NCBI RefSeq assembly: GCF_000426725.1
Contig: NZ_KE384560.1
Coordinates: forward strand, 580,960 to 644,959
Direction of reading: 5' to 3'
Source of the DNA: Sporocytophaga myxococcoides DSM 11118
Lineage (GTDB): Bacteria; Bacteroidota; Bacteroidia; Cytophagales; Cytophagaceae
DNA: 64,000 bases
Shown: positions 28,274 to 40,178 of the stretch, piece by piece
How positions within the stretch are numbered: the first letter of the stretch is position 1
How the letters are laid out: each line of letters opens with the position of its first letter
Notes under the pieces: generated by a model
What the model was told of the DNA's origin: nothing
Databases searched by the model: none
What the model saw: only the letters and a program-made list of their open reading frames with translations
Position numbers and translations under genes: made by a program

Positions 28274-28795
28274 ATGTCTCAGGTAAATATTAGATCAGTA
28301 AAAGCTAGCGAAATTGACCTTAAAGAAAAGGTAGTAGCTATTCAAAGAGTTGCAAAAGTTGTAAAAGGAGGACGTAGATTTAGTTTCTCTGCAATTGTTG
28401 TAGTTGGAGATGGTCATGGTGTTGTTGGTTATGGCTTAGGTAAAGCTAACGAAGTTACAGACGCTATCACTAAAGGTATTGATGATGCCAAGAAGAACCT
28501 TATTAAGGTTCCAGTATTAAAAGGTACTGTTCCTCATCCGATACATGGAAAATATAGTGGAGGTTTTGTATTTTTAAAACCTGCTGCTCCTGGTACTGGA
28601 GTAATTGCTGGTGGTGCAATGAGAGCTGTTCTTGAAAGTGCTGGCGTTAAGGACGTATTAGCTAAATCAAAAGGATCTTCAAATCCTCACAATGTGGTAA
28701 AGGCAACTTTTGATGCTTTACTAAGAATGAGAGCTCCGCATGTCGTAGCTCAACAAAGAGGTGTTACATTGGCGAAAGTATTTACCGGTAAGTAA
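28274..28795 (+). CDS. rpsE: 30S ribosomal protein S5
   Basis: A 173-residue S5: [60 protein letters not shown] and [18 protein letters not shown]. Canonical S5 fold and length. Confidence 0.99.
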   Translation: MSQVNIRSVKASEIDLKEKVVAIQRVAKVVKGGRRFSFSAIVVVGDGHGVVGYGLGKANEVTDAITKGIDDAKKNLIKVPVLKGTVPHPIHGKYSGGFVFLKPAAPGTGVIAGGAMRAVLESAGVKDVLAKSKGSSNPHNVVKATFDALLRMRAPHVVAQQRGVTLAKVFTGK

Positions 28796-28796
28796 A

Positions 28797-28976
28797 ATGG
28801 CTAAGATTAAAATAACTCAAGTTAGAAGTACTATAGATCGTCCAATCGATCAAAAGCTTACTATTAAAGCTTTAGGACTTGGTAAAATAAATAAGAGTGT
28901 TGAGGTGGAATCTACTCCTCAAATTCAAGGAATGGTTAAAAAAGTAAATCACTTGGTAACTGTTAGCAAAATCTAA
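28797..28976 (+). CDS. rpmD: 50S ribosomal protein L30
   Basis: A 59-residue L30: KIKITQVRSTIDRPIDQKLT and KALGLGKINKSVEVESTPQI. The ATG at 28797, one base after the rpsE stop, yields the standard length; an in-frame codon at 28761 would lie inside rpsE. Confidence 0.98.
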   Translation: MAKIKITQVRSTIDRPIDQKLTIKALGLGKINKSVEVESTPQIQGMVKKVNHLVTVSKI

Positions 28977-28978
28977 TT

Positions 28979-29428
28979 ATGAACTTAAGTAATTTGACTC
29001 CTGCAAAAGGGTCTGTTAAAAATAGAAAAAGAATAGGTAGAGGTACTGGATCTGGACGTGGTGGAACCTCTACTAGAGGTCACAAAGGAGCTAAATCAAG
29101 ATCAGGATATTCTAAGAAATCAGGTTTTGAAGGAGGTCAAATGCCACTTCAAAGAAGAATACCTAAGTTTGGATTTAACAATCCAGACAAGATAGTATTC
29201 AAACCTATAAATCTTGATATAATCAATAATCTTGCAACTGAAAAGAAATTGTCGTTAGTTGACGACAAAGTTCTTTTAGAAAATGGATTAGTATCTAAAT
29301 CTGATAAAATCAAAGTTTTAGGAAGAGGGGAGCTAAAAGCTAAATTGGAAGTTAAAGCTCATTCTTTTTCTGAATCAGCTGTAAAAGCAATTGAAAATGC
29401 AGGTGGTAAAGCAATAAAAATTGCATAA
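28979..29428 (+). CDS. rplO: 50S ribosomal protein L15
   Basis: A 149-residue L15: KNRKRIGRGTGSGRGGTSTR, GHKGAKSRSGYSKKSGFEGG and QMPLQRRIPKFGF. Its stop overlaps the secY start by one base (TAATG), a sign of translational coupling. Confidence 0.99.
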   Translation: MNLSNLTPAKGSVKNRKRIGRGTGSGRGGTSTRGHKGAKSRSGYSKKSGFEGGQMPLQRRIPKFGFNNPDKIVFKPINLDIINNLATEKKLSLVDDKVLLENGLVSKSDKIKVLGRGELKAKLEVKAHSFSESAVKAIENAGGKAIKIA

Positions 29429-30765
29429 TGAAAAAGTTTATCCAAACCATTAAGAATATATTTTCAATAGAAGACCTAAGAATCAGAATACTGAATACTA
29501 TAGGTTTTCTTTTGATTTTTCGTCTAGGATCTTATGTTGTCCTTCCTGGTGTCGATCCTGCTTCTATTGAAAGGGGATCTAATAAAGACAATATATTAGG
29601 ATTGTTGGATACCCTAGTTGGAGGTGCATTCAGCAATGTTTCTATTTTTGGTTTGGGTATCATGCCATACATTTCAGCTAGTATAGTTTTGCAACTATTA
29701 ACTTTTGCTGTTCCTTATTTTCAAAAGCTTCAAAAAGAAGGAGAATCTGGTAGAAAGAAAATTAATCAGATAACTAGGGTTCTTACTATATTTATAACTT
29801 TAGCTCAATCCGTTGGATATCTTGCAGCTACAGTAAATCAGGAGATGTTATTCCCTGGAGTTGATAGAGCATTCTTTACAATTAGTGCAATGTTAATCCT
29901 TACTGCTGGTACAATGTTTTGTATGTGGCTAGGTGAGAAAATCACAGATAAAGGAATTGGAAATGGAATATCTATGCTAATTATGGTTGGAATAATTTCA
30001 AGATTTCCACAAGCCATTGTCATTGAAGGTGCAGCAAAAGGAATGAAAGGAGCTTTACCATTCATAATTGAGTTAGGAGTATTGTTCTTTATTATTATGG
30101 GAGTTGTAATGTTGACTCAAGCAACTAGAAAAATTCCAGTACAATATGCAAAGCAAGTAATTGGGAATAAAGTTTATGGGGGACAGAGACAATATATTCC
30201 GTTAAAAGTAATAGCTGCTGGTGTAATGCCAATTATCTTCGCTCAGTCAATAATGTTTTTGCCGGCAATGATAGCCTCAATGTTTTCGGATAGCAGTGAT
30301 TTTGCTGGATCAATTGGAGCAACATTCTCAGATTTTACAAGTTGGCAATATAATTTAACCTTTGCTATATTAATTATACTATTTACATTTTTCTATACAG
30401 CATTATCTGTTAATCCTAATCAGATAGCAGATGATATGAAAAGAAATGGTGGTTTTATACCTGGGGTTAAACCAGGAAAACAAACTTCAGATTATATTGA
30501 TGATGTTTTATCAAGAATAACTTTGCCTGGTGCCATATTTTTAGCTACTCTAGCTATATTGCCAGCAATTGCACATGTTGCTGGAGTTACAAGAGAGTTT
30601 TCCTACTTCTTTGGAGGTACTTCACTCTTGATTATGGTAGGAGTAGTTTTAGATACTCTACAACAAATAGAGAGTTATCTCCTAATGAGGCATTACGAAG
30701 GAATGATGCAATCGGGAAGAATTAAAGGAAGGTCAGAAAATGTTGCGATTTCTTCTTCTAACTAA
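29428..30765 (+). CDS. secY: preprotein translocase subunit SecY
   Basis: A 445-residue ten-helix channel of the Sec translocon. Recognisable are FRLGSYVVLPGVDP near the first helix, the plug-region LLDTLVGGAFSNVSIFGLGI, MPYISASIVLQLL, GIGNGISMLIMVGII and the C-terminal LLMRHYEGMMQSGRIKGR. It overlaps rplO and map by one base each, so all three are coupled. Confidence 0.99.
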   Translation: MKKFIQTIKNIFSIEDLRIRILNTIGFLLIFRLGSYVVLPGVDPASIERGSNKDNILGLLDTLVGGAFSNVSIFGLGIMPYISASIVLQLLTFAVPYFQKLQKEGESGRKKINQITRVLTIFITLAQSVGYLAATVNQEMLFPGVDRAFFTISAMLILTAGTMFCMWLGEKITDKGIGNGISMLIMVGIISRFPQAIVIEGAAKGMKGALPFIIELGVLFFIIMGVVMLTQATRKIPVQYAKQVIGNKVYGGQRQYIPLKVIAAGVMPIIFAQSIMFLPAMIASMFSDSSDFAGSIGATFSDFTSWQYNLTFAILIILFTFFYTALSVNPNQIADDMKRNGGFIPGVKPGKQTSDYIDDVLSRITLPGAIFLATLAILPAIAHVAGVTREFSYFFGGTSLLIMVGVVLDTLQQIESYLLMRHYEGMMQSGRIKGRSENVAISSSN

Positions 30766-31532
30766 TGATATTTTATAAAACGGAAGAAGAGATTGATCTA
30801 ATCAGAAAGAGTGGTGAACTTTTAGGGCAGGTGCATGGAGAAATTGCCAAGGCTGTAAAGGTTGGAATATCTACTCAGGAATTGGATGAAATTGCATACA
30901 ATTTTATTATAAAAAATGGTGGAATTCCTTCATTTAAAGGATACAATGGATTTCCCTATACTTTATGTATCTCTATCAATGAACAAGTTGTTCATGGATT
31001 TCCAAGTAAATATATTTTAAAGGATGGGGATGTAATTTCTGTTGATTGCGGAGTAAATTTGAATGGATACCATAGTGATAGTGCATATACGTATGGTGTT
31101 GGAAATGTTGCTGAAGAAGTAAAACAATTATTAGAATTTACTAAGCAATCTTTGTATTTAGGTATTGAAGAAGCTATTGTTGGCAAGAGGACTGGTGATA
31201 TTGGTTTTTCAATACAGAATTTTGTTGAGTCTAAGGGATATTCGGTTGTAAGAGAATTAGTGGGTCATGGTGTAGGTAAAAAATTGCATGAAAGTCCTGA
31301 AGTGCCGAATTATGGGAAAAGAGGTAAGGGGGTAAAATTAGAGGAAGGAATGGTGATCGCCATTGAACCAATGATTAATTTAGGGAAAAAGGAAATTATT
31401 CAGGAGGAGGATGGTTGGACAATAAGAACTAAAGATAGAAAACCCTCTGCACATTTTGAACATACCGTTGCCATTAGAAAAGGAAAAGCTGAAGTACTAA
31501 CAACATTTAAATACATAGAAGAAGTAATATAA
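30765..31532 (+). CDS. map: methionine aminopeptidase, type I
   Basis: A 255-residue enzyme removing the initiator methionine. All metal ligands of the pita-bread fold can be placed: Asp in [19 protein letters not shown] (two aspartates), His in [13 protein letters not shown], Glu in AIEPMIN and Glu in FEHTVAI. The substrate His is in QVVHGFPS. Between secY and infA, overlapping both by one base. Confidence 0.98.
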   Translation: MIFYKTEEEIDLIRKSGELLGQVHGEIAKAVKVGISTQELDEIAYNFIIKNGGIPSFKGYNGFPYTLCISINEQVVHGFPSKYILKDGDVISVDCGVNLNGYHSDSAYTYGVGNVAEEVKQLLEFTKQSLYLGIEEAIVGKRTGDIGFSIQNFVESKGYSVVRELVGHGVGKKLHESPEVPNYGKRGKGVKLEEGMVIAIEPMINLGKKEIIQEEDGWTIRTKDRKPSAHFEHTVAIRKGKAEVLTTFKYIEEVI

Positions 31533-31750
31533 TGGCAAAACAGTCCTCTATAGAGCAAGATGGAACAATAGTAGAAGCATTGTCTAATGCTATGTTTAAA
31601 GTAGAGTTGGAAAACGGACATCAAGTTATCGCGCATATTTCTGGTAAAATGAGAATGAATTACATAAAAATTTTACCTGGCGATAAAATACGTTTGGAGA
31701 TGTCTCCTTACGACCTTTCAAAAGGAAGAATTGTATACAGATATAAATAG
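31532..31750 (+). CDS. infA: translation initiation factor IF-1
   Basis: A 72-residue OB-fold protein: [40 protein letters not shown] and [16 protein letters not shown]. It binds the A site during initiation. Coupled to map by a one-base overlap. Confidence 0.99.
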   Translation: MAKQSSIEQDGTIVEALSNAMFKVELENGHQVIAHISGKMRMNYIKILPGDKIRLEMSPYDLSKGRIVYRYK

Positions 31751-31784
31751 GTTTTAGCGAATAGCTACTTAAATTTATCAAAAA

Positions 31785-31901
31785 ATGAAAGTTAAAGCAT
31801 CTATTAAGAAAAGAAGTGCTGATTGTAAAGTAATCAGAAGAAAAGGTAAACTTTACGTGATCAATAAAAAGAACCCAAGATTTAAACAAAGACAAGGTTA
31901 A
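31785..31901 (+). CDS. rpmJ: 50S ribosomal protein L36, zinc-site residues mostly lost
   Basis: A 38-residue protein, [20 protein letters not shown] onward, ending NPRFKQRQG, the L36 signature, in its normal place between infA and rpsM. Of the four zinc ligands in the classical form (Cys11, Cys14, Cys27, His33), only Cys14 remains; the others are Ser, Asn and Phe. It therefore cannot hold zinc in the usual way. The gene is easily missed because of its size. Confidence 0.97.
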   Translation: MKVKASIKKRSADCKVIRRKGKLYVINKKNPRFKQRQG

Positions 31902-31912
31902 TAATTATTACT

Positions 31913-32290
31913 ATGGCTAGAATTTCAGGTGTAGATATTCCGGATAACAAACGCGGGGAAGTTTCATTAACTTATATTTACGGTATAGGTAGAAAATCTG
32001 CTCAATTTATTTTATCAAAAGCAGGCGTTAATTGGGATAAAAAAGCTAGTGAGTGGACCGAAGAGGAATCAACTGCAATTAGGAATATTATTGGTGCTGA
32101 GTTTAAAGTTGAAGGAGTTCTTAAATCAGAAGTTCAACTAAGCATTAAGCGTTTATTGGATATTGGATGTTACAGAGGTCTTAGACATCGTAAAGGACTT
32201 CCAGTAAGAGGGCAAAGAACTAAAAATAACTGCCGTACTCGTAAAGGTAAACGTAAAACAGTAGCTAACAAGAAGAAAGCTACTAAATAA
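31913..32290 (+). CDS. rpsM: 30S ribosomal protein S13
   Basis: A 125-residue S13: [59 protein letters not shown] and [18 protein letters not shown]. It contacts the P-site tRNA through the basic tail. Confidence 0.99.
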   Translation: MARISGVDIPDNKRGEVSLTYIYGIGRKSAQFILSKAGVNWDKKASEWTEEESTAIRNIIGAEFKVEGVLKSEVQLSIKRLLDIGCYRGLRHRKGLPVRGQRTKNNCRTRKGKRKTVANKKKATK

Positions 32291-32317
32291 TAAATAAATA
32301 TCTAGATAGATAAATAT

Positions 32318-32725
32318 ATGGCTCAACAACAACAAGCAGGCAAAAGAAAGGATAAAGCCAAAAAGAGAGTAGTAGTTGTAGAATCTACAGGTCAGGCTCA
32401 TATTAAGGCTAGCTTTAATAATATCATTATTTCCATTACTAATAATGCAGGCCAAGTAATTTCTTGGGCATCTGCAGGAAAAATGGGTTTTAAAGGTTCT
32501 AAGAAGAATACTCCTTATGCTGCTCAGGTAGCTGCTCAGAATTGTGCCCAGGTTGCATTTGATTTAGGATTAAGAAAGGTTGAGGTTTTTGTTAAAGGAC
32601 CTGGCTCTGGAAGAGAATCTGCAATCAGAACTATTCAAAATGCTGGTATCGAAGTATCGATTATAAAAGATGTAACTCCTCTGCCTCATAATGGATGCAG
32701 ACCTCCAAAGAAAAGAAGAGTTTAA
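32318..32725 (+). CDS. rpsK: 30S ribosomal protein S11
   Basis: A 135-residue S11: [40 protein letters not shown] and the terminal [15 protein letters not shown]. The N-terminus has an additional Gln/Lys-rich stretch. Confidence 0.99.
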   Translation: MAQQQQAGKRKDKAKKRVVVVESTGQAHIKASFNNIIISITNNAGQVISWASAGKMGFKGSKKNTPYAAQVAAQNCAQVAFDLGLRKVEVFVKGPGSGRESAIRTIQNAGIEVSIIKDVTPLPHNGCRPPKKRRV

Positions 32726-32786
32726 TTACAGTTTAAAGGTTAAGTCCTTTTACTTTTAAGAATTTAAATAAAATAATTGTTCAGAA

Positions 32787-33392
32787 ATGGCAAGATATAC
32801 AGGCCCGAAAACAAAAATTTCAAGAAAGTTCGGTGAACCAATCTTAGGAGCAAGTAAGGCTCTACAAAAGAAGAGCTATCCTCCTGGAATGCACGGTAGA
32901 GGAAGAAGAAAAAAGCAGTCTGAGTATGCGGTTCAGCTTGCAGCAAAACAAAAAGCAAAGTATACTTATGGTGTTTTAGAGAGACAATTCTCTAATACAT
33001 TTGATAAAGCTGCTAGAATGGGTGGTGTTACTGGTGAAAACTTGCTTAAACTTCTTGAATCAAGACTTGACAATGTTATCTATAGATTAGGGATAGCACC
33101 GTCAAGAAGGGCAGCTAGACAGCTTGTATTACATCATCATATAGTTGTTAATGGGGAGGTTGTTAATATTCCTAGTTACTCTATGAAACCTGGTGATATA
33201 GTAGCTGTTAGAGAAAAGTCAAAATCATTGGAAGTCATAACTGCAAGTTTATCTGCAAAAGGCGGAAAGAAGTTTGCATGGTTTGAGTGGGATAGCAATA
33301 CAATGACTGGTAAGTATATTAACTATCCTCAGAGAGAGGAAATACCTGAAAATATTCAGGAACAGCTTATCGTCGAGCTTTATTCCAAATAA
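32787..33392 (+). CDS. rpsD: 30S ribosomal protein S4 (zinc-free form)
   Basis: A 201-residue S4 with the S4 RNA-binding domain ([40 protein letters not shown]). The N-terminal domain starts [20 protein letters not shown] and has none of the cysteines found in zinc-binding S4 proteins. In E. coli S4 represses the alpha operon. Confidence 0.99.
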   Translation: MARYTGPKTKISRKFGEPILGASKALQKKSYPPGMHGRGRRKKQSEYAVQLAAKQKAKYTYGVLERQFSNTFDKAARMGGVTGENLLKLLESRLDNVIYRLGIAPSRRAARQLVLHHHIVVNGEVVNIPSYSMKPGDIVAVREKSKSLEVITASLSAKGGKKFAWFEWDSNTMTGKYINYPQREEIPENIQEQLIVELYSK

Positions 33393-33442
33393 TATATTGT
33401 TTTATATTTTCTTTTTATCGGATCCAAAAGAAATAACGGAAT

Positions 33443-34432
33443 ATGTCAATATTAGCATTTCAAATGCCTGAGAAGGTTGTAATGGAAAAAGCAGACGATT
33501 TTCATGGTCTGTTTGAATTTAAACCTCTCGAAAAGGGCTATGGAGTAACGATAGGTAACGCACTTAGAAGAATCTTGCTTTCTTCTTTGGAGGGTTACGC
33601 TGTAACAGGAATTAAAATTCCAGGAGTTCTTCATGAGTTTTCTACAATAGAAGGTGTAATGGAAGATGTATCAGAAATTATATTAAATCTTAAAATGGTA
33701 AGGTTTAAAAAAGTAGCTGATACAAATGAAAGTAAAATTGTAGTTTCCCTAAAAAAGCAAGAAGTTTTTAAAGCTGGAGATATAGGTAAATTTACTTCAT
33801 CATTTCAGATTTTAAATCCTGAGCATGTAATATGCCATCTTGATAATTCTGTTAGTATGGATGTTGAGCTCACTCTTGAAAAGGGTAGGGGATACGTTCC
33901 GGCAGAAGAAAATAAGCCAGCGGAACAAGTATTTGGTTTTATTCCAATTGATGCAATTTTTACGCCTATAAAAAATGTTAAATATAGCGTAGAAAATACA
34001 AGGGTTGAGCAAAAGACTGACTATGAGAAGTTGATTCTTGATATTGAGACAGATGGTTCAATTCACCCTGAAGATGCCTTAAAAGGAGCTGCTAACATAC
34101 TTATTAAGCACTTCATGTTGTTCTCTGATCAAACTATGACTTTTGAGACTGCGAAGCCAGACGAAGAAGAAACAGTTGATGAGGAACTATTACACATGAG
34201 GAAATTGTTAAAGACTCCAATTTCTGAGTTAGATCTGTCAGTAAGGGCTTATAATTGTCTTAAAGCCGCGGATATTAAATCTCTTGGAGATTTAGCCGCT
34301 TTGGATATTTCAGACATGATGAAATTTAGAAATTTCGGAAAAAAATCATTAGCTGAATTAGAAGCTTTAATTGCCGATAAAAACCTAACATTTGGGATGG
34401 ATTTGGCTAAGTATAAACTTGATGAAGATTAA
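33443..34432 (+). CDS. rpoA: DNA-directed RNA polymerase subunit alpha
   Basis: A 329-residue alpha subunit. The N-terminal dimerisation domain has [20 protein letters not shown] and [20 protein letters not shown]. An acidic linker ([13 protein letters not shown]) leads to the C-terminal DNA-binding domain with [20 protein letters not shown] and [13 protein letters not shown]. Standard position between rpsD and rplQ. Confidence 0.99.
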   Translation: MSILAFQMPEKVVMEKADDFHGLFEFKPLEKGYGVTIGNALRRILLSSLEGYAVTGIKIPGVLHEFSTIEGVMEDVSEIILNLKMVRFKKVADTNESKIVVSLKKQEVFKAGDIGKFTSSFQILNPEHVICHLDNSVSMDVELTLEKGRGYVPAEENKPAEQVFGFIPIDAIFTPIKNVKYSVENTRVEQKTDYEKLILDIETDGSIHPEDALKGAANILIKHFMLFSDQTMTFETAKPDEEETVDEELLHMRKLLKTPISELDLSVRAYNCLKAADIKSLGDLAALDISDMMKFRNFGKKSLAELEALIADKNLTFGMDLAKYKLDED

Positions 34433-34437
34433 TTACA

Positions 34438-34965
34438 ATGCGACACGGTAAAAAAGATAACCATTTGGGGAGAACCCATAGTCATAGAAAGGCTTTACTT
34501 TCAAATATGGCCTCTTCTCTGATCATTAATAAAAGAATTTCAACTACTGTTGCAAAAGCTAAAGCTTTGAGAAAGTATGTTGAACCACTTATTACAAAAG
34601 CTAAAGATGACACTACACATTCAAGAAGAATTGTGTTTTCTTATCTTCAGAATAAAGACTCTGTAAGCACTTTATTCTCTGATGTAATAGAGAAAATTTC
34701 TAATCGTCCTGGAGGATATACAAGAATTCTTCGTACAGGAAACAGATTGGGAGATAATGCAGAAATGTGTATTATCGAGTTAGTTGACTTCAATGAACTT
34801 TATACTAAATCTTCTGCAAAAGAGGCTGGTAAAGCTAAGACTAGAAGAAGTAGAAAAACTTCTAAACCTGGTGAAGTTGCTGTTGAAGCAAAATCAAAGG
34901 GTAAAACTGAAAAATCTTCTGAAGTAAAATCAGGTGAAAATACAGAAGCTAAAGACAGCGAATAA
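34438..34965 (+). CDS. rplQ: 50S ribosomal protein L17 with acidic/basic tail
   Basis: A 175-residue L17. The core matches the family ([68 protein letters not shown]). About 50 extra residues follow, rich in Lys, Ser, Glu and Thr. Last gene of the ribosomal superoperon, followed by a strong terminator. Confidence 0.98.
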   Translation: MRHGKKDNHLGRTHSHRKALLSNMASSLIINKRISTTVAKAKALRKYVEPLITKAKDDTTHSRRIVFSYLQNKDSVSTLFSDVIEKISNRPGGYTRILRTGNRLGDNAEMCIIELVDFNELYTKSSAKEAGKAKTRRSRKTSKPGEVAVEAKSKGKTEKSSEVKSGENTEAKDSE

Positions 34966-34991
34966 AATAGCTATTTTAAAATAGTATAAAT

Positions 34992-35027
34992 AAAAAAAGG
35001 ATTTGACTTTTGTCAAATCCTTTTTTT
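34992..35027 (+). terminator. intrinsic terminator of the ribosomal superoperon
   Basis: A perfect 9-base stem GGATTTGAC/GTCAAATCC with a TTTT loop, extended by seven A:T pairs and ending in a T tract. It lies between rplQ and carA and overlaps the region just upstream of carA. Confidence 0.95.
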
Positions 35028-35050
35028 ATTTTGCGCAAATATATTCCTCA

Positions 35051-36151
35051 ATGAAATACAACACTCGCAGGGAGGCTCTCCTTGTTCTAGAAGATGGCAC
35101 TCTCTACAAAGGCCTGGCCGTGGGCAAAATAGGTACTACCCGTGGCGAAATCTGTTTTAACACAGGAATGACTGGGTACCAGGAGATTTATACTGATCCA
35201 TCTTATTATGGTCAGATTATAGTTAACACTACTGCTCACATAGGGAATTATGGTGTTGTTGATGATGAGCAGGAGTCGGATTCCGTTAAATTTAGCGGTC
35301 TTGTTTGCAAAACTTTTTCAGACATATATTCTCGAAAAAATGGGGAAGGTACTCTTCAGGAGTATTTTGAAAAACAGAATATTGTGGGTATCAGTGAGAT
35401 TGATACCAGAGAATTGGTAAGACACATTAGAAGTAAAGGTGGAATGAATGCAATTATATCCTCCGAAATACTTGATGCAAATAAATTATTAGAGGAAGTG
35501 AAAAATATTCCTTCTATGAATGGCTTGGAATTATCAAGTATTGTAAGTACTCAAAATCCATATTTTGCAGGTAATGAAAACGCTTCTTTAAAAGTGGCAG
35601 TGCTTGACTTAGGGATTAAGAGAAGTATTTTGAATAATTTCACAAGTAGAGATGTATTTTGTAAAGTATTCCCTGCAACTACTCCTTTTGAAGAAATGCA
35701 GGAATGGGGACCTGATGGTTATTTTATTTCTAATGGCCCTGGCGATCCAGCTGCCACTAAGTACGCAATTGAAACCGTTAAGAAGATTTTGAATTTAGAC
35801 TTACCATTATTTGGTATTTGTCTTGGGCATCAGATTTTGGCAGAGGCCAATGGAATTCCAACCTATAAAATGCATCATGGTCACAGAGGATTAAATCATC
35901 CGGTTAAGAATCTGTTGACAGGGAAAAGTGAAATTACTTCACAAAATCACGGATTTAGTGTAGATGCAGATGCTGTTAAAAGCAGTGCAACAGTTGAGGT
36001 TACTCATATTAACCTTAATGATAACACTGTCGAAGGGATTAGGATTAAAGATAAGAAAGCGTTTTCAGTTCAGTATCATCCTGAGTCATCTCCGGGACCA
36101 CATGATTCCCATTATTTATTTGACGAATTTATTTCATTACTTAGAAAATAA
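35051..36151 (+). CDS. carA: carbamoyl-phosphate synthase small subunit
   Basis: A 366-residue glutaminase subunit feeding ammonia to CarB for pyrimidine and arginine synthesis. The N-terminal domain has ALLVLEDGTLYKGLAVGK and FNTGMTGYQEIYTDPSYYGQ. The class I amidotransferase has the nucleophile in FGICLGHQILA and the His-Glu pair in SVQYHPESSPGPHDS. I start at ATG 35051; an upstream in-frame codon would lie inside the terminator hairpin. carB is not adjacent. A near-consensus -7 (TTATTTTG, 35026-35033) partly overlaps the terminator. Followed 26 bases later by eno. Confidence 0.97.
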   Translation: MKYNTRREALLVLEDGTLYKGLAVGKIGTTRGEICFNTGMTGYQEIYTDPSYYGQIIVNTTAHIGNYGVVDDEQESDSVKFSGLVCKTFSDIYSRKNGEGTLQEYFEKQNIVGISEIDTRELVRHIRSKGGMNAIISSEILDANKLLEEVKNIPSMNGLELSSIVSTQNPYFAGNENASLKVAVLDLGIKRSILNNFTSRDVFCKVFPATTPFEEMQEWGPDGYFISNGPGDPAATKYAIETVKKILNLDLPLFGICLGHQILAEANGIPTYKMHHGHRGLNHPVKNLLTGKSEITSQNHGFSVDADAVKSSATVEVTHINLNDNTVEGIRIKDKKAFSVQYHPESSPGPHDSHYLFDEFISLLRK

Positions 36152-36171
36152 ATTTTTAATTAAATTTTTAA

Positions 36172-37464
<1,293 letters not shown>

Positions 37465-37470
37465 TATTAG

Positions 37471-37500
37471 AAAGTCCCTTTTAAAAGGGACTTTTTTTTT
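37471..37500 (+). terminator. intrinsic terminator after eno
   Basis: A perfect 24-base palindrome (AAAGTCCCTTTT and its complement) followed by a run of T, 6 bases after the eno stop. Confidence 0.93.
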
Positions 37501-37545
37501 ACCCTCTCATTTTCTATTTTTAGCAAAATATCTCCTGCAAAGATC

Positions 37546-37839
37546 ATGTTATCAAAACTTCCGCCATTCACAAAAAACTTCTTTTTTATTTCAAGTATCA
37601 TTTTTTTAATATGGATGATATTTTTTGATTCAAATGATTTTATTAATCAATTCAGAGCTAGTAGAAAGATTAAAGATTTGGAAAGTCAGAAAACCTTTTA
37701 TGAAGAGAAGATAGAGGAAGTGAAGAAAGAACGGGAAGCATTTTTAAATAATCCTAAAGAATTGGAAAGGTTTGCTCGTGAAAATTATTTAATGAAAAAG
37801 AAGAACGAGGACGTTTTTATCATCGTAGATGAAGAGTAA
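37546..37839 (+). CDS. septum formation initiator family protein (FtsB/DivIC-like)
   Basis: A 97-residue single-pass membrane protein. A transmembrane segment at about residues 14-30 is followed by a heptad-rich coiled coil (RKIKDLESQKTFYEEKIEEV) and the family motif LERFARENYLMKKKNEDVFI. FtsB/DivIC proteins bridge FtsQ and FtsL in the divisome. It lies between eno and a class A penicillin-binding protein; eno-ftsB is an order seen widely in bacteria. Confidence 0.9.
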   Translation: MLSKLPPFTKNFFFISSIIFLIWMIFFDSNDFINQFRASRKIKDLESQKTFYEEKIEEVKKEREAFLNNPKELERFARENYLMKKKNEDVFIIVDEE

Positions 37840-37886
37840 ATTTCAACCAATAACAGTCATTAAGATTAGAAGTTAGCTGCGGGGTC

Positions 37887-40178
37887 ATGGAGAATAACAG
37901 GAAGTTCAATTTTCAACAGATAGCCAAATACGTTTGGATTATAGCTGGTGGAATGCTTTATTATATTATTGGATTTGTAATACTGTTACAAATTAATTTT
38001 TTGTGGTTATTTGGGCAAATGCCTGGTGTTGAGGATCTTGAAAATCCGTCTTCAGATCAAGCTTCTGAAATTTATTCAGCAGATAATATTTTACTAGGAA
38101 AATACTTCAGAGAGAACAGGAGTCCGGTTGATTTAACTCAAATTTCGCCTAATGTTATCAATGCGCTGATATCAACGGAAGATGTCAGATTCTATGAACA
38201 TTCTGGAATAGATGCGAAAGGATTTTTTGCAATATTCTGGTATATGGTTAAGGGGGATCAGCGAGGGTCAAGTACATTGAGTCAACAGTTGGCCAAAAAT
38301 CTTTTTAAAACAAGGAATGATGAATTTCAGGGGATACTGGGATATGTACCGATAGTTAATGTACTGTTGTATAAAGCTAAAGAGTGGATGTTAGCAATAA
38401 AATTAGAGCGGAATTATACGAAGGAAGAAATTATTAACATGTATCTGAATACTGTTGATTTCGGAAGCAATGCCTTTGGAATTAAAGTCGCTGCAAGGAC
38501 ATTTTTCAATACCTCACCAGATAGCCTTACAATAGAACAATCTGCCACTTTGGTAGGAGCATTAAAAGCAACCACTCTTTATAATCCTGTGTACAGACCT
38601 GAAAATTCCTTGGAGAGGAGGAATGTTGTGCTTGATTTGATGGTTCAGAATACTGTTCTTAATCCAAAGGATTATGACTCCATTAGGAAAATTCCACTTA
38701 AGGTGGATTTCAAAGTAGAAAATTCCACAGATGGTATAGCTACTTATTTTAGAGGAGTTTTAAATAAATATTTATTAAAGTGGTGTAAAGAGAATGGAAA
38801 AGACTTGTATGGAGATGGATTAAAAATATATACTACTCTTGATTCAAGAATGCAGAAACATGCCGAAGATGCAGTTGCTGAGCATATGACAGTTGTTCAA
38901 AAGAAATTTTTTGACCATTGGAAAGGGCAAAATCCATGGAGGTACGAAAACAAGAAAGAAATAACCAATTTTATTGAGGATGCTTCCAAAAAGACATTGA
39001 CTTATAAAATGTTAGTAAAGAAATTTGGTGAAGGTCATGATTCAATAAATATTGTGATGAATACGCCTGTAAAGATGACCGTATTCAGTTGGGAAGGGGA
39101 GAAGGATACATTAATGAGCCCTATAGATTCCTTAAAGTACTACAAGCATTTTCTTCATTCCGGCTTTATGTCAATGGATCCATCAAGTGGAGAGATTAAA
39201 GCGTGGGTTGGAGGAATTAATTATAAGTATTTTAAATATGACCATGTAAAACAGGGAAAAAGGCAAGCCGGTAGTTCATTTAAACCTTTTGTATATGCTG
39301 CTGCTATTGAAAAGGGATACACTCCTTGTTATCTCTTACCTGATGCCCCAATTACCTTTAGATATGAAGAAAATGGTGAAATGAAAACCTGGTCACCCAA
39401 AAACGCTGATTGGGTGTTTACCGGTGACAGCATGACTTTGAGACAGGCTATAGGTCGGTCTATTAATTCTGTAGCGGCACAGGTACTTAAATTAATTGGT
39501 ATTGATGCAGTTATTAATGAAGCTAAAAAATTGGGAATAACAAGTAAGCTTGAACCTGTACCATCTATATGTCTAGGTTCCAGTGACGTTAGCGTCTATG
39601 AAATGGTGGGTGCATACAGTGCCTTTGTAAATAGTGGAGTCTGGGTAGAGCCATATTTTATTTCAAGAATAGAAGACCGTAATGGAAATATTCTTCATGA
39701 AGTAATTCCCAAAACGCGTGATGCACTGTCTGAAGATGTTGCTTATGTTATGGTACACATGCTGAAAGGTGGAGTTGAAGAAAGAGGAGGAACCTCCCAG
39801 GCTTTATTTAAATACAATATTTTCAGAGGAAATGAGGTTGGGGGAAAAACAGGAACAACCTCCAATCACTCTGATGGATGGTATATGGGTATTACTAAAA
39901 ATCTGGTTTCAGGTGTATGGGTAGGAGGAGAAGATAGAAGCATTCACTTTAGAACTTCTCAATTGGGAGAAGGATCAAAAATTGCATTGCCAATTTTCGG
40001 TCTTTATATGGAAAAAGTTTATGCGGATGATAGTTTGAATATCCCTAAAGGCTATTTCAAGCGACCTAAAAAATTGTCAATAAACATCAATTGCCCTCCT
40101 AGACCGGAACCGGCATTAGCAGATAGTATAGTATCCGATTCTTTAATGGAAGTTGAAGATCCTGAGGAATTCTATTAA
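37887..40178 (+). CDS. class A penicillin-binding protein (transglycosylase/transpeptidase)
   Basis: A 763-residue bifunctional peptidoglycan synthase. A membrane anchor at about 15-40 is followed by the family 51 glycosyltransferase domain with STEDVRFYEHSGIDAKGF (catalytic Glu), GSSTLSQQLAKNLFK and KEWMLAIKLERNYTKEEIIN. The transpeptidase domain carries the active serine in SSFKPFVYAAAIEKG (SxxK), SIN in GRSINSVAAQ, and KTGTT in GGKTGTTSNHSDGW. All three transpeptidase motifs are intact. It polymerises and crosslinks glycan strands at the periplasmic face. Confidence 0.97.
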   Translation: MENNRKFNFQQIAKYVWIIAGGMLYYIIGFVILLQINFLWLFGQMPGVEDLENPSSDQASEIYSADNILLGKYFRENRSPVDLTQISPNVINALISTEDVRFYEHSGIDAKGFFAIFWYMVKGDQRGSSTLSQQLAKNLFKTRNDEFQGILGYVPIVNVLLYKAKEWMLAIKLERNYTKEEIINMYLNTVDFGSNAFGIKVAARTFFNTSPDSLTIEQSATLVGALKATTLYNPVYRPENSLERRNVVLDLMVQNTVLNPKDYDSIRKIPLKVDFKVENSTDGIATYFRGVLNKYLLKWCKENGKDLYGDGLKIYTTLDSRMQKHAEDAVAEHMTVVQKKFFDHWKGQNPWRYENKKEITNFIEDASKKTLTYKMLVKKFGEGHDSINIVMNTPVKMTVFSWEGEKDTLMSPIDSLKYYKHFLHSGFMSMDPSSGEIKAWVGGINYKYFKYDHVKQGKRQAGSSFKPFVYAAAIEKGYTPCYLLPDAPITFRYEENGEMKTWSPKNADWVFTGDSMTLRQAIGRSINSVAAQVLKLIGIDAVINEAKKLGITSKLEPVPSICLGSSDVSVYEMVGAYSAFVNSGVWVEPYFISRIEDRNGNILHEVIPKTRDALSEDVAYVMVHMLKGGVEERGGTSQALFKYNIFRGNEVGGKTGTTSNHSDGWYMGITKNLVSGVWVGGEDRSIHFRTSQLGEGSKIALPIFGLYMEKVYADDSLNIPKGYFKRPKKLSININCPPRPEPALADSIVSDSLMEVEDPEEFY

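Noticed and set aside
35003-35050. Upstream start for carA
   Set aside because: It would begin within the terminator hairpin of the ribosomal operon and adds residues not found in CarA.
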